64,000 bases of DNA, taken from positions 91,132-155,131 of the forward strand of contig CAXXOK010000009.1 in assembly GCA_963664595.2 (NCBI GenBank), written 5' to 3'. Of this stretch, positions 1 to 8,277 are shown in pieces. This stretch comes from CAXXOK01 sp963664595 (GTDB lineage Bacteria; Bacillota; Clostridia; Christensenellales; Aristaeellaceae). Under the pieces are notes generated by a model, which had not been told where the DNA came from, did no database searches, and saw only the letters and a list, made by a program, of their open reading frames with translations. Numbering within the stretch: the first letter of the stretch is position 1; each line of letters starts with the position of its first letter. The translations under genes were made by a program, and so were the position numbers.

Positions 1-1013
1 ATTACGGCGTGGTGTGGAAGGGCATGGCCGCGCTCTACGCGCTGACGGGCGAAGAAAAGTATTTTGCATATATCAAGCGCGGTATGGACTCGTTTTTAGC
101 CGACAACGGCACGGCCATCCGCGATTATTTCGCCGGGGAGTACAACCTGGATTACCTCAATAACGGCAAGCTGCTGCTCTATTTGTGGCAGAAAACGGGC
201 GAGGCCAAATACCGCACCGCCGCGGAGCTGCTGCTGGAGCAGCTGCTGCGCCAGCCGCGCACGCCGGAGGGCGGCTTCTGGCACAAAAAAATCTACCCCG
301 AGCAGATGTGGCTGGACGGGCTGTATATGTCCGGGCCGTTTTATGCCGAGGCGGCGGTGCTGTTCCATCACGAGGCTTGGCTGGACGACGTGGTACACCA
401 GTTTACGCTGGTCCGTGAAAAAACGCTGCACCAGCCCACGGGGCTGGGCCTGCACGCATGGGACGCCGCGCGCGTACAGCCGTGGGCCGACAAGCAGACC
501 GGCTGCTCACCCCATGTGTGGGGCCGCGCCGTGGGCTGGTATGCCTGCGCCCTTGTGGACGCGATGGACAATATGCCCGAGGGAACCGAAAACCGGCAAA
601 AGATGACCGCGCTGCTGGAAGGGCTGCTCGCCCCCATCTGGAAGGCACGCGACGGGCGCACCAAGGTGTGGCTGCAGGTGATGGATCAGCCGGACCGCCC
701 CGGCAACTATGCCGAAAGCTCCTGTACGGCGCAGTTTATCTATGCCACGGCCAAGGCCAAACGGCTGAAGCTGTGCCAAACCGTGGAGGACGCGGAGCTG
801 TGCGAAGCGTGGCAGGGCGCGGTGGACCAGTTTATTGAGGTGTACAAGGGCAACGCGATTGTAACCAAGTGCTGCCAGGTAGCGGGCCTGGGCAACGTGC
901 AGGAGCGCGACGGCAGCTTTGCGTATTATATGTCCGAGCCGATTGTCGCCAACGACTGCAAGGGATCGGGCGCGATGCTGCAGGCGGCGGTGGAGATGTC
1001 AGTCAGGCAATGA
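1..1013 (+). CDS. Unsaturated rhamnogalacturonyl hydrolase, GH105 (5' partial)
   Basis: The reading frame is open at the window edge, so the N-terminus is missing; about 335 residues are visible. Family GH105 (YteR/RhiN) removes the unsaturated uronic acid from the ends of pectin oligosaccharides left by pectate or rhamnogalacturonan lyases, normally in the cytoplasm. Seen here are the (alpha/alpha)6-barrel hallmarks: the early GMAALYALTG segment, the GLGLHAWD block with the conserved His/Asp pair, and GRAVGWYACALVDAM. A pectinesterase lies 2 kb downstream and uronate catabolic genes at 17-20 kb, which fits pectin use. The last residues and the TGA stop fall inside a short inverted-repeat element (1004-1054). 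Confidence 0.9.
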   Translation, partial: YGVVWKGMAALYALTGEEKYFAYIKRGMDSFLADNGTAIRDYFAGEYNLDYLNNGKLLLYLWQKTGEAKYRTAAELLLEQLLRQPRTPEGGFWHKKIYPEQMWLDGLYMSGPFYAEAAVLFHHEAWLDDVVHQFTLVREKTLHQPTGLGLHAWDAARVQPWADKQTGCSPHVWGRAVGWYACALVDAMDNMPEGTENRQKMTALLEGLLAPIWKARDGRTKVWLQVMDQPDRPGNYAESSCTAQFIYATAKAKRLKLCQTVEDAELCEAWQGAVDQFIEVYKGNAIVTKCCQVAGLGNVQERDGSFAYYMSEPIVANDCKGSGAMLQAAVEMSVRQ

Positions 1014-1054
1014 ACAAATCCCCGGCAGCGCACAAGTGCTTTATTCATTGCCTG
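1004..1054. repeat. Short R2-family inverted-repeat element (51 bp)
   Basis: CAGGCAATGAA at the left and TTCATTGCCTG at the right form perfect inverted ends. The inside resembles the two outer ends of the 162-bp R2 elements joined together (AAATCCCC on the left, GCACAAGTGCTTTA on the right), so this looks like an internal-deletion derivative. It provides the stop codon of the upstream GH105 gene. Confidence 0.6.
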
Positions 1055-1121
1055 CCTTGGAACCTGAATAAAGCATATTACGCGAATCCTTCTATACCAA
1101 CCAACCGACAGGAGGCACGTC

Positions 1122-1466
1122 ATGGAAGAAAAGAATCACCTGTACATCCTGTGGACGAACGCCGATCTGGATACCTCCCTGCGCATGGTGATGATGTACG
1201 CCACCAACAGCCTGCTCTACCGCTGGTGGGAGCAGGTTACGGTGATCGTTTGGGGCGCGCCGGCCAGGCTGGCGGCGGAAAACGCGCAGGTGCAAGAGGC
1301 CATTCAGGTGGCGATGCACGCGGGCGTGCGGTTTTCAGCCTGCGTTGCCTGCGCCCGGCAGCTGGGCGTGATTGAAAATCTGGAGGCGCAGGGCATGGAG
1401 GTGATCGGCTGGGGCGAGCCGCTGACCGCGCTGCTGAAAAACAACGAAAAGCTGATCACGATATAA
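1122..1466 (+). CDS. DsrE-family protein
   Basis: A 114-residue protein with a strong ribosome site (AGGAGG, 7 bases before the ATG). The fold pattern is DsrE/DsrF-like: an N-terminal strand LYILWT, a helix DTSLRMVMMYATNS, a strand VTVIVWGAPARL, then ACVACARQLGV with two cysteines where sulfur-relay members of the family place their active Cys, and a C-terminal strand MEVIGWGEPLT. Related proteins either carry persulfide sulfur or have no known role. No sulfur-relay partners lie next to it, so the specific function is unknown. Confidence 0.75.
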   Translation: MEEKNHLYILWTNADLDTSLRMVMMYATNSLLYRWWEQVTVIVWGAPARLAAENAQVQEAIQVAMHAGVRFSACVACARQLGVIENLEAQGMEVIGWGEPLTALLKNNEKLITI

Positions 1467-1637
1467 CGGGCCTGCCCGCCGGTCCCCTGCCACAGCGGCA
1501 TCACGGCGCATCGCCGCGTGGACAGTCTTTCCGCTTCATGGTATAGTTCAAGTCGCGGCCGCGCGCAAACATCCGCGCGCCGCGAAAACAGCCGCCGGGG
1601 CTATAAAGGACAGGGCCGGGCGGCAAGGAGAGACGGC

Positions 1638-2762
1638 ATGAAGATTTCTAAAAAAGACGCGCTGACTTGGTTTGAATTTTTCGCTTCCTTATCGGACTAT
1701 GAGGAGCTTTTCACGCGCCAGCAGGAGATTGTATTCGCGGTGCTCGCGCAGATCGAGGCGGCGGTGGACCGGCGCAACGACGCGCTGATGGCGGAGATCC
1801 GGCGCCTGAAAACGCTGGAGAACCGGACTTATTATGTGGGGGACGATGAACGGTTTCCCAAAGGGTGCCGCTCCTGCCTGCTGGGAACGGGGCTGAGCGC
1901 CGTGCGCAAAACAAACCGGTGCAACCTGAATTGTAAGTTCTGCTACGATTACGGCGTTTTCAACAGCCTGCCGCCCATCGGCGAGGGCCTGTGGGAGATT
2001 GGCGGCACCCGTTTTTACGAAAAGGACATCCAGCTTCTGCTGTCCATCCAGCAAAAGCCCACGGGGATTTCCTACGTATACCTGGAACCGTTTATGGAAA
2101 TCGAAAAATACTACGGCGTTATCCGCAGGTTTCACGAGGCGGGCGTACACCAGCACCTGTACACCAACGGTACGCTGGCTACGCCGGATAACCTGAAGGC
2201 GCTGGGCGAGGCCGGGCTGGATGAGCTGCGCTTCAACCTTGGCGCGACAAACTGCGCGGACGGGGTGATTGACGCCATAAAAACCGCGAAGCGCTTCATC
2301 GGCCAGGTGGGCATTGAAACGCCGATGACCCCGGAATTTTTCGAAACCTTCCTGCGCAAAAAAGAAGCGATCCTCGCCACGGTGCTGGATTTTATCAACT
2401 GCGCGGAGCTGCATTTAAACGCCAATAACCTTGGCAATTACGCGGGCGAGCCCATGTACATGGCCCGGCACGGCTATCTGTCCCCCCTGTGGAGCCGGGA
2501 GCTTACCCTGCGGCTGATGAAGCTTGCCGACGATGAGCGCTGGCCCATCGTGGTGCATGATTGCTCCAACAATACCAAGTTTGCCCGCGACCTGAACCTG
2601 CGCGCCAAGGAGGGCGGGTGGTTCGGGGCCAGCAGCTACGCCTGCGAGTTTGACCGGATTCCCTACGGGGCCTTTCTGCCGGTGCTGCGGGATGAAGCGT
2701 TCCACTTTCTGGAGGAAGAAGAGCTGCCCCAGGGCTACCGGCCGGGGGACAGCGTGTGGTAA
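1638..2762 (+). CDS. Radical SAM protein of unknown specificity
   Basis: The frame is open from 1518, but the ATG at 1638 has AAGGAG 7 bases upstream and begins a normal N-terminus, giving 374 residues. Residues about 97-104 carry CNLNCKFC, the CxxxCxxC site that binds the [4Fe-4S] cluster and S-adenosylmethionine. The LYTNGTL and LDELRFNLG segments match strands of the partial TIM barrel. There is no obvious C-terminal SPASM cysteine cluster and no peptide substrate gene nearby, so the substrate cannot be inferred. An N-terminal region of about 90 residues precedes the core. Confidence 0.85.
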   Translation: MKISKKDALTWFEFFASLSDYEELFTRQQEIVFAVLAQIEAAVDRRNDALMAEIRRLKTLENRTYYVGDDERFPKGCRSCLLGTGLSAVRKTNRCNLNCKFCYDYGVFNSLPPIGEGLWEIGGTRFYEKDIQLLLSIQQKPTGISYVYLEPFMEIEKYYGVIRRFHEAGVHQHLYTNGTLATPDNLKALGEAGLDELRFNLGATNCADGVIDAIKTAKRFIGQVGIETPMTPEFFETFLRKKEAILATVLDFINCAELHLNANNLGNYAGEPMYMARHGYLSPLWSRELTLRLMKLADDERWPIVVHDCSNNTKFARDLNLRAKEGGWFGASSYACEFDRIPYGAFLPVLRDEAFHFLEEEELPQGYRPGDSVW

Positions 2763-2830
2763 AGATGGCGGCATAAACCACGCCTCAGGCGGGCGCAGGC
2801 CGGGGCAGGCGGCTGGAAACTGATTTACCA

Positions 2831-2992
2831 AGGTAAACGCTGAAGAAATCCCCTGTGCGTTGGCGCGTTATCTTACCGCCAGCGTGAGATGCGAACCCTT
2901 CGACGTAGCGCTGCCATTGCTTCAGGTTCCACAGCCCCAATCTGACGAAACCTGACACACCATCGCACAAGCGCTTTACTCATCGTTTACCT
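2831..2992. repeat. R2 repeat element, copy 1 (162 bp)
   Basis: It starts AGGTAAACGCTGAAGAAA and ends CTTTACTCATCGTTTACCT, imperfect terminal inverted repeats. It has the same length and ends as 7978-8139 and resembles 16901-17069. It fills most of the 317-bp gap between the radical SAM and pectinesterase genes and has no credible ORF. The organisation is MITE-like. Confidence 0.7.
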
Positions 2993-3079
2993 AGGGTATT
3001 TCCGCCGGCAGCCTTAAGGGATAGCCTCCGGCACAACAGGCCGCGGGGAAACCCAATCACAAAAACAAGGGGAATCGGT

Positions 3080-4021
3080 ATGGCAAACGAAACGGTATAT
3101 CGGGTCAGCGCGCGGGGAGACGGAGCCTATACCACCATCCGGTCGGCGCTGGACACCGTAAAGGCGCGCGGAAAGACGGATATTACAATACTGGTTGCCC
3201 CCGGCGTGTACCGGGAAAAGCTCGTGCTGGAGGTGCCGGGCCTGCGGCTTGTGGGCGCGGGCGGCGGGGAAACCCGTATCGTGTACGGCGATTCCGCGCA
3301 CCTGCTGGATGATAACGGCCAGCCGCTGACCACGTTCCGCACGGCAACCGTGCGGGTCAGCGCGCGGGATGTAACGCTTGAAAACCTGACGATTGAAAAC
3401 GACGCGGGGCCGGGCAGCCAGGTGGAACAGGCCGTGGCGCTGTACATCGCGGGCGACCGCTGCGCGGTGAGGCAGTGCAGCCTGCTTGCGCATCAGGATA
3501 CGCTGATGATCGGGCCGGAGACCGGCACCATTTGCGACGCGTATCCCTGCGGCAGGCGGGCCTATCTGGAAAATTGCCTCATCCGGGGCAACACGGATTT
3601 CATTTTCGGCAGCTATGCCGCGTGGTTTGAAACATGCACGCTGCGCTGTGTGGCGCAGGGCCTGCCCGTAAACGCCATGATCGCCGCGCCCAACACCCCG
3701 CAGGGGCAGGCGTTCGGCTTTGTCTTCCACCGCTGCACGGTTGACGGGGGCGATTGTCCGCCCGCCACCGTGTACCTGGGCCGCCCGTGGCGGCCGTTTG
3801 GGCGCGCCGCGTTTTTGCACTGTGCGATGGATCAAAGCGTGCACCCCGCCGGATGGCTGGACTGGGAAACCCCCTTCCGCGCCGTGTGGCAGGGCCTGTG
3901 CGAAACCGCCGATACCTGGACCCCTTCGCGTCATCCGCTGTGCGGGAAGCTGGAGGAGGGACATCCGTATACAAAGGAAGCTGTTCTTGGAGCGGAGGAC
4001 GGCTGGAGGCCGTGGGAATGA
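3080..4021 (+). CDS. Pectinesterase (carbohydrate esterase family 8)
   Basis: A 313-residue protein that should remove methyl esters from homogalacturonan, producing polygalacturonate and methanol. The right-handed beta-helix family signature is clear: YTTIRSALD near the start, HQDTL (the Gln/Asp pair, with Asp as acid/base), GNTDFIFG (nucleophilic Asp) and LGRPW (conserved Arg/Trp). No signal peptide is visible, so the enzyme probably acts inside the cell on imported oligosaccharides, as does the GH105 enzyme upstream. The start at 3080 follows AAGGGGAAT. It stands alone, with an R2 repeat upstream. Confidence 0.93.
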   Translation: MANETVYRVSARGDGAYTTIRSALDTVKARGKTDITILVAPGVYREKLVLEVPGLRLVGAGGGETRIVYGDSAHLLDDNGQPLTTFRTATVRVSARDVTLENLTIENDAGPGSQVEQAVALYIAGDRCAVRQCSLLAHQDTLMIGPETGTICDAYPCGRRAYLENCLIRGNTDFIFGSYAAWFETCTLRCVAQGLPVNAMIAAPNTPQGQAFGFVFHRCTVDGGDCPPATVYLGRPWRPFGRAAFLHCAMDQSVHPAGWLDWETPFRAVWQGLCETADTWTPSRHPLCGKLEEGHPYTKEAVLGAEDGWRPWE

Positions 4022-4223
4022 TAGCGGGATGCCATACGCAAAGCCCGACTTATGCTGATCTCAGATAAAACTACAGACAGAAACCTTCATCTTTTCATCG
4101 TGTCCTTTGTCGATAAACCATGCCACAGCTCCACTATGCCTGTGGTTTGTCTCCGCGGTTACGATTAAATATTTGGTTTCTATTCTGCATGTATCCTTGA
4201 GATTCGTACGATACCAAACCACG

Positions 4224-4262
4224 AAAAGGGGAATCGCGGAAGAAAACGCGAACCCCCTTTTG
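4224..4262 (+). terminator. Probable Rho-independent terminator
   Basis: AAAAGGGG-AATCGCG pairs with CGCGAA-CCCCCTTTT around an 8-base loop. It lies about 200 bp after the pectinesterase and just before the AraC-type regulator. The rest of the 4022-4348 gap shows no gene. Confidence 0.5.
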
Positions 4263-4348
4263 CGTCACGGACAAAAGAACGCAAGAAATGTCGGGCATAC
4301 CGTTTTTGCGGGGACTATGATAGAGACACAGACAAGGAGGTGACGTAC

Positions 4349-5206
4349 ATGGATTGGGTGGAATGCATCGGCAATGCGGTCGATTATATCGAAGAGCACA
4401 TCACCGAAGAGCTGACGATGAAGGGTATTGCAAAGCATGTGGCCGTAAATCCCTTTTACTTTCAAAAAGGATTTACCATGCTGTGCGGCTTCACGATCGG
4501 CGAATACGTTCGGCAGCGAAGGCTTGCGCTTGCCGGTGGGGCGCTGGTCTCCACAGAGGAGAAGATCATCGATATTGCGCTTCGGTATGGATACGATTCC
4601 CCGGATAGCTTTACCCGGGCGTTTACGCGTTTCCATGGCGTTACCCCAACGGCTGTGCGCAAGGACGGAGCGATGATCCGGTCGTTTGCTCCGCTGAAAA
4701 TCAAGTTCACATTGGAAGGCGGTTATGGTATGGAGTACAGGATTTTGCAAAAGGACTCGTTTACGGTTGTGGGTGTATCCAGAATATTCGGGTATGAGCA
4801 TGCGAAAACGGAAATCCCCGCGTTCTGGAGCACGCTGCATCAGCCCGGAAAAGAGAACGCCGTATGCGGCATGTACGGCATCAGCATTGACGAAAGCATG
4901 GAGTCGGACGAGTTTGAATATCTGATTGCGGATAATTACAATCCGGCGGAGGATGTGCCGGAGGGACTGGTTACCAAAGTGATTCCCGCGTACACCTGGG
5001 CTGTGTTCGCCTGCAGGGGCGGCATGCCGCAGGCGCTGCAGGAGATCAACCGGAAGGTATTCTCGGAATGGCTGCCAACCAACAGAGAGTATGAGATTGC
5101 GGCGGGGTATAATATCGAAATGTACAGCGATCCCGCCGGATATCCCAAAGGAACGCTGGACGACGCATACTACTGTGAGATGTGGATTCCCGTGAAGAAG
5201 AAATAA
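4349..5206 (+). CDS. AraC-family regulator with GyrI-like effector domain
   Basis: About 285 residues. Two AraC-type helix-turn-helix motifs occupy residues 1-105 (LTMKGIAKHVAVNPFYFQKGF, then IDIALRYGYDSPDSFTRAF). The C-terminal half (about 125-285) matches the GyrI-like/BmrR effector-binding fold, seen in regulators of drug-efflux or stress genes: FTVVGVSRIFG, AGYNIEMYSD and YCEMWIPVKKK. A GTG at 4340 is in frame but lies inside the AAGGAGG ribosome site, so the ATG at 4349 is chosen. The effector and target genes cannot be read from the sequence. Confidence 0.88.
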   Translation: MDWVECIGNAVDYIEEHITEELTMKGIAKHVAVNPFYFQKGFTMLCGFTIGEYVRQRRLALAGGALVSTEEKIIDIALRYGYDSPDSFTRAFTRFHGVTPTAVRKDGAMIRSFAPLKIKFTLEGGYGMEYRILQKDSFTVVGVSRIFGYEHAKTEIPAFWSTLHQPGKENAVCGMYGISIDESMESDEFEYLIADNYNPAEDVPEGLVTKVIPAYTWAVFACRGGMPQALQEINRKVFSEWLPTNREYEIAAGYNIEMYSDPAGYPKGTLDDAYYCEMWIPVKKK

Positions 5207-5445
5207 TGCGCATTCCGGTCTGTAACGCGATCAAGAACTTCGAACGCTTTGCACGCAGCCGATGCGATGCAGCGGAGCGGGCGTGTGCCCGACAAGCGCC
5301 ATAGAACGGCCTGAGCGGCCCGAAACCAAAGCGGAGCGCCGCCGCTTCCTGCATACCCGATAAGGAGCGCGGCGGCGGAGGATGAAAGGCGATCGCGTTA
5401 ATCGCCGGAGCCCGTGTGCACGGATCGATACGGCGCCGGGAGCGT

Positions 5446-5502
5446 AAAAAGCCCGCGCGGCTGACGGCAATACGAAAGGTCGTCAGCATGCGCGGGCTTT
5501 TT
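5446..5502. terminator. Strong bidirectional terminator hairpin
   Basis: A stem of about 20 bp (AAAAAGCCCGCGCGGCTGACG against CGTCAGCATGCGCGGGCTTTTTT) ends in a T-run on both strands. It sits between the convergent regulator (ends 5206) and antiporter (ends 5544). The remainder of the 5207-5445 gap shows no recognisable gene. Confidence 0.85.
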
Positions 5503-5543
5503 TCGGTTTCTACTGATTTGCGGGCAAATGATGAGAAGGGGAT

Positions 5544-6884
5544 TTACTCAACGGATACCTGGTCCTGCGGCGCGATGGTACAGCTTGGGTTTTCCTCGTC
5601 GGGGGCGGCGATGGCCTTGTTGCGGCGCAGCATGCAGGCCAGGCGGCCGCCGCCTTTTTTCTTGTCGCTGGGCTCGCAGAAGGTAAGCTTCAAAAAGATC
5701 GGGGTCAGCACGGAGGTGGCGATTACCAGCAGAATGATCGGCCCGAAGTACATCGTGGACAGAAGCCCCAGCGCCGCGCCTTTTTGCGAGATGATCAGCG
5801 CCACCTCGCCGCGGGACATCATGCCCACGCCGATCTGCATGGATTCACGGCTGGTATAGCCGCACATTTTAGCGCCCAGCCCGCAGCCGATCACCTTGGT
5901 GCCGACTGCCGCCAGCAGCAGCACCCCGGCAAAGATGAGGATGTGGGTGGACAGGCCGTTGGAAAAGTCCACGTTCAGGCCCAGACTGGCGAAAAAGATC
6001 GGGGACAACAAAATATATGATAGTGTGGAAAAACGGTTGGCGAGGTATTTGGTGCGCTCGGTATGGCTAATGATCAGCCCGGCAAAGAACGCGCCGGTGA
6101 TGTCCGCCACGCCGAAGAAATGCTCGGCGCTGAAAGCCATCAGCAGGCAGAACACGAAGCTGATGATCACGTAGCGGCGCAGGTCGCGGTTGTCCCGCTT
6201 GTTGAAGTAGGTAAACAGACGGTAGAACAGGTAGCCCGCGCCTGCCACAAACACGAAGAACAGCAGGATCTTGGCCAGCGTAATCCACAGGTTCACGTTC
6301 GCGTCCGCGGTGGAGGAGATCACGGTGAGTGCGATGATGCCGATGATATCGTCGATCAGCGCCGCGCCCAGGATGGCGCTGCCCACGGGGGTGGAAAGCT
6401 TGCCCAGCTCGCGCAGGGTTTCCACGGTGATGCTTACGGAGGTTGCCGTCAGGATGACGCCAAAGAAAAGATTCTGCAAAAACGCGCTGGTGGTGGGGGT
6501 GTCCTGGCCGATGTGGAACAGGGTCGCCACGGCAAAGCCGCCCAGCAGGGGCACCAGCACGCCGATCATCGCCACGATGAACGAGGCCTTGCCCGCGTTT
6601 TTCATCTCGTCCATGTCGGTGTTCAGACCGGCGTCAAACATCAGCACCACTACGCCGAGCTCCGCCGTTTTTTTCAGAAAAGTGACATCGTGTAAAAGGT
6701 TCAGCACGGAAGGACCGAGAACAACACCCGCCAGTAGTGCGCCGACAACCTGGGGCATGCGAAGCTTGCGGGTAAACATACCCAACAGCTTGGTAAACAG
6801 TAGGATCAGCGCAAGGTCCAGCAAAAACTCATAAGATAACACGTGAAAAAATCCCTCTCTCTCTTCCTCTTCGGCCTCGTACAC
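5544..6884 (-). CDS. CPA2-type cation:proton antiporter
   Basis: A 446-residue polytopic membrane protein with about 12 hydrophobic segments. The N-terminal half contains MPQVVGALLAGVVLGPSVL and LMFDAGLNTD, typical of the KefB/NapA-like CPA2 exchangers that swap Na+ or K+ for H+. GVADITGAFFAGLIIS and MSRGEVALII also match. It lacks the C-terminal RCK/TrkA-N nucleotide-binding domain of Kef channels. Start choice is uncertain: GTG at 6884 has GAGGG upstream, but GTG at 6842 also has a ribosome site and would remove an acidic leader (EAEEEERE) unusual for the family. Confidence 0.88.
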   Translation of the reverse strand: MYEAEEEEREGFFHVLSYEFLLDLALILLFTKLLGMFTRKLRMPQVVGALLAGVVLGPSVLNLLHDVTFLKKTAELGVVVLMFDAGLNTDMDEMKNAGKASFIVAMIGVLVPLLGGFAVATLFHIGQDTPTTSAFLQNLFFGVILTATSVSITVETLRELGKLSTPVGSAILGAALIDDIIGIIALTVISSTADANVNLWITLAKILLFFVFVAGAGYLFYRLFTYFNKRDNRDLRRYVIISFVFCLLMAFSAEHFFGVADITGAFFAGLIISHTERTKYLANRFSTLSYILLSPIFFASLGLNVDFSNGLSTHILIFAGVLLLAAVGTKVIGCGLGAKMCGYTSRESMQIGVGMMSRGEVALIISQKGAALGLLSTMYFGPIILLVIATSVLTPIFLKLTFCEPSDKKKGGGRLACMLRRNKAIAAPDEENPSCTIAPQDQVSVE

Positions 6885-7008
6885 GTTGATACACCCTCGT
6901 GGCTCTGCGGAACGCCTGGTTTAGCTTTCCGCCAAAACCACGGAACGAAACCGTGCCCAGGCGCAATCTCAATAGAGCGTACGCGCGTCATGGTGCACGG
7001 CCGAATGC

Positions 7009-7037
7009 ATTATAGCACTTGACGCGCTCATTTTCAA
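7009..7037 (-). promoter_or_regulatory. Sigma-A-type promoter for the antiporter
   Basis: On the minus strand TTGAAA is followed by 17 bases and TATAAT, about 125 bp upstream of the antiporter start. The match to consensus is close. Confidence 0.7.
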
Positions 7038-7095
7038 ACGATTGTCCGGTTTTACGACCAGATTACACACGGTTTGGAGGAACTGCACAAAGGGT

Positions 7096-7124
7096 TTGAC
7101 GCTCTGCACAGCACAGCGTATACT
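7096..7124 (+). promoter_or_regulatory. Sigma-A-type promoter for the acetyltransferase
   Basis: TTGACG, a 17-base spacer, then TATACT. It lies about 125 bp upstream of the ATG at 7250 and is back to back with the antiporter promoter. Confidence 0.7.
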
Positions 7125-7249
7125 TTTGAAACCAATCCCGCAGTAAAAACCAGCCGGGTCGCCCGGAGCGGAGGCCGAAAAAGGGCAGGGCTCCCTCCAG
7201 CGGCGCGCAGTGCGGCTGTACCGCAGCAACACGGCAAAGGAGGAAGCCT

Positions 7250-7669
7250 ATGCTCACCATGGAACCCGCAACGGCTGCGGACGAAGGACTATGGCGGTGC
7301 TTTGACACCCATATCGCCCGGCAGGAGCTGCTCCATAAAATCGCGGCCGGGCGGTGCTACCTTCTCCGGGAGGATGCCCTGCCGGTGGGCGTGCTGCGCT
7401 ATAACCTGTTCTGGGACAGTGTTCCGTTTGTCACGCTGCTGTATCTGGCGGAACAGGCGCGGGGCAAAGGCTACGGCAGCGCTGCCATGGCCCGGTGGGA
7501 GGCGGAGATGCGCGCTCTGGGCTATCCCTGCGTAATGACCTCCTCCCAGGCCGATGAAGGCGCCCAGCATTTTTACCGCAAGCTGGGCTACCGGGATGCC
7601 GGGTGCCTGCTGCTGACGATCCCGCCGCTTGCGCAGCCCGCAGAGATCTTCTTTATCAAAGCGCTGTAG
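7250..7669 (+). CDS. GNAT-family N-acetyltransferase
   Basis: A 139-residue single-domain GNAT protein that would transfer an acetyl group from acetyl-CoA to an amine. The acetyl-CoA-binding motif A is ARGKGYGSAAMARWEAEM (the R/QxxGxG/A type), preceded by the strand FVTLLYLAE. The C-terminal HFYRKLGYRDAG is the usual motif B region. A good ribosome site (AAAGGAGG) precedes the ATG. The substrate is unknown. It has its own promoter and an R1 repeat block downstream. Confidence 0.9.
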   Translation: MLTMEPATAADEGLWRCFDTHIARQELLHKIAAGRCYLLREDALPVGVLRYNLFWDSVPFVTLLYLAEQARGKGYGSAAMARWEAEMRALGYPCVMTSSQADEGAQHFYRKLGYRDAGCLLLTIPPLAQPAEIFFIKAL

Positions 7670-7709
7670 CACGGGTTGAAGGGATTCCATCTTATTTGCA
7701 TATGCTTAA

Positions 7710-7733
7710 ACGCCCGGACGGATGTCCGGGCGT
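7710..7733. terminator. Hairpin flanking the R1/R2 block (left copy)
   Basis: ACGCCCGGAC pairs with GTCCGGGCGT around a 4-base loop. The same hairpin recurs on the far side of the repeat block at 8229-8252. Confidence 0.55.
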
Positions 7734-7922
7734 CAGCCTGTACAATAACCTCTTCGGTTTGGTATCGCCGCTCGCATCATAGCGCCTGCGGCGCTGTTCG
7801 CTCGCTTACCCCTTTGTTGTAAGGCAAGCCTTTGGGGTTCCACCCCAATCCCCGGCAAGGGTTTCACCCCTGCACCCTGACCAGGACTTTCAGCCCTGGA
7901 CCCTTCCTTTTTTGACAGCCTG
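7734..7922. repeat. R1 repeat element, copy 1
   Basis: An intergenic repeat of about 185 bp running from CAGCCTGT to TTTTTTGACAGCCTG. It contains three stem-loops near GGGGTTCCACCCC, AGGGTTTCACCCCT and CCAGGACTTTCAGCCCTGG. It matches copies at 24125, 33227 (inverted), 54632, 54824 and 56371. The stretch 7923-8228 holds pieces of a second, decayed R1 copy (for example TAGCGCCTGCGGCGCTGTTT) split by an R2 element. Confidence 0.85.
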
Positions 7923-7977
7923 TAGCGCCTGCGGCGCTGTTTGCTTGCTTTCGGGAAATGTTGAAACAGAAAGCTTT

Positions 7978-8139
7978 AGGGAAACGATGAACGAATCCCC
8001 TGCACGCTGGCGCGTTATCTTTCCGCCGGGTTAGGCTCGCAGAGCCCTTGACGCAGCGCGGCTGCTACTGCGGGTTGCGCTATCCCAACCCAACAAAATC
8101 TCATGTGCCATCACACAAGCGCTTTATTCAGCGTTTCCT
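7978..8139. repeat. R2 repeat element, copy 2 (162 bp)
   Basis: It starts AGGGAAACGATGAACGAATC and ends GCTTTATTCAGCGTTTCCT. It is the same length as the copy at 2831 and shares the internal word CTGGCGCGTTATCTT closely. It appears to be inserted in a degraded R1 copy, since R1-like sequence resumes at about 8170. Confidence 0.7.
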
Positions 8140-8228
8140 GATGGCTCCGTGTCAAGTCCCGGCAGGAGCTTCACATCGGCACGCTGACCAAAGCCATCGG
8201 CCCCGGACCCATCAAGTTTATCATCAAA

Positions 8229-8252
8229 ACGCCCGGACGGCTGTCCGGGCGC
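8229..8252 (-). terminator. Terminator after the arylsulfate sulfotransferase
   Basis: Read on the minus strand, GCGCCCGGAC pairs with GTCCGGGCGT and is followed by TTTTGAT. It lies 26 bp after the stop codon of the sulfotransferase gene. It is nearly identical to the hairpin at 7710-7733. Confidence 0.7.
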
Positions 8253-8277
8253 TGTAACAGGGGCCGATCCAACAGGA

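Noticed and set aside
4107..4343. 78-codon ORF before the AraC-type regulator
   Set aside because: No ribosome site, no recognisable protein, and it overlaps a terminator hairpin.
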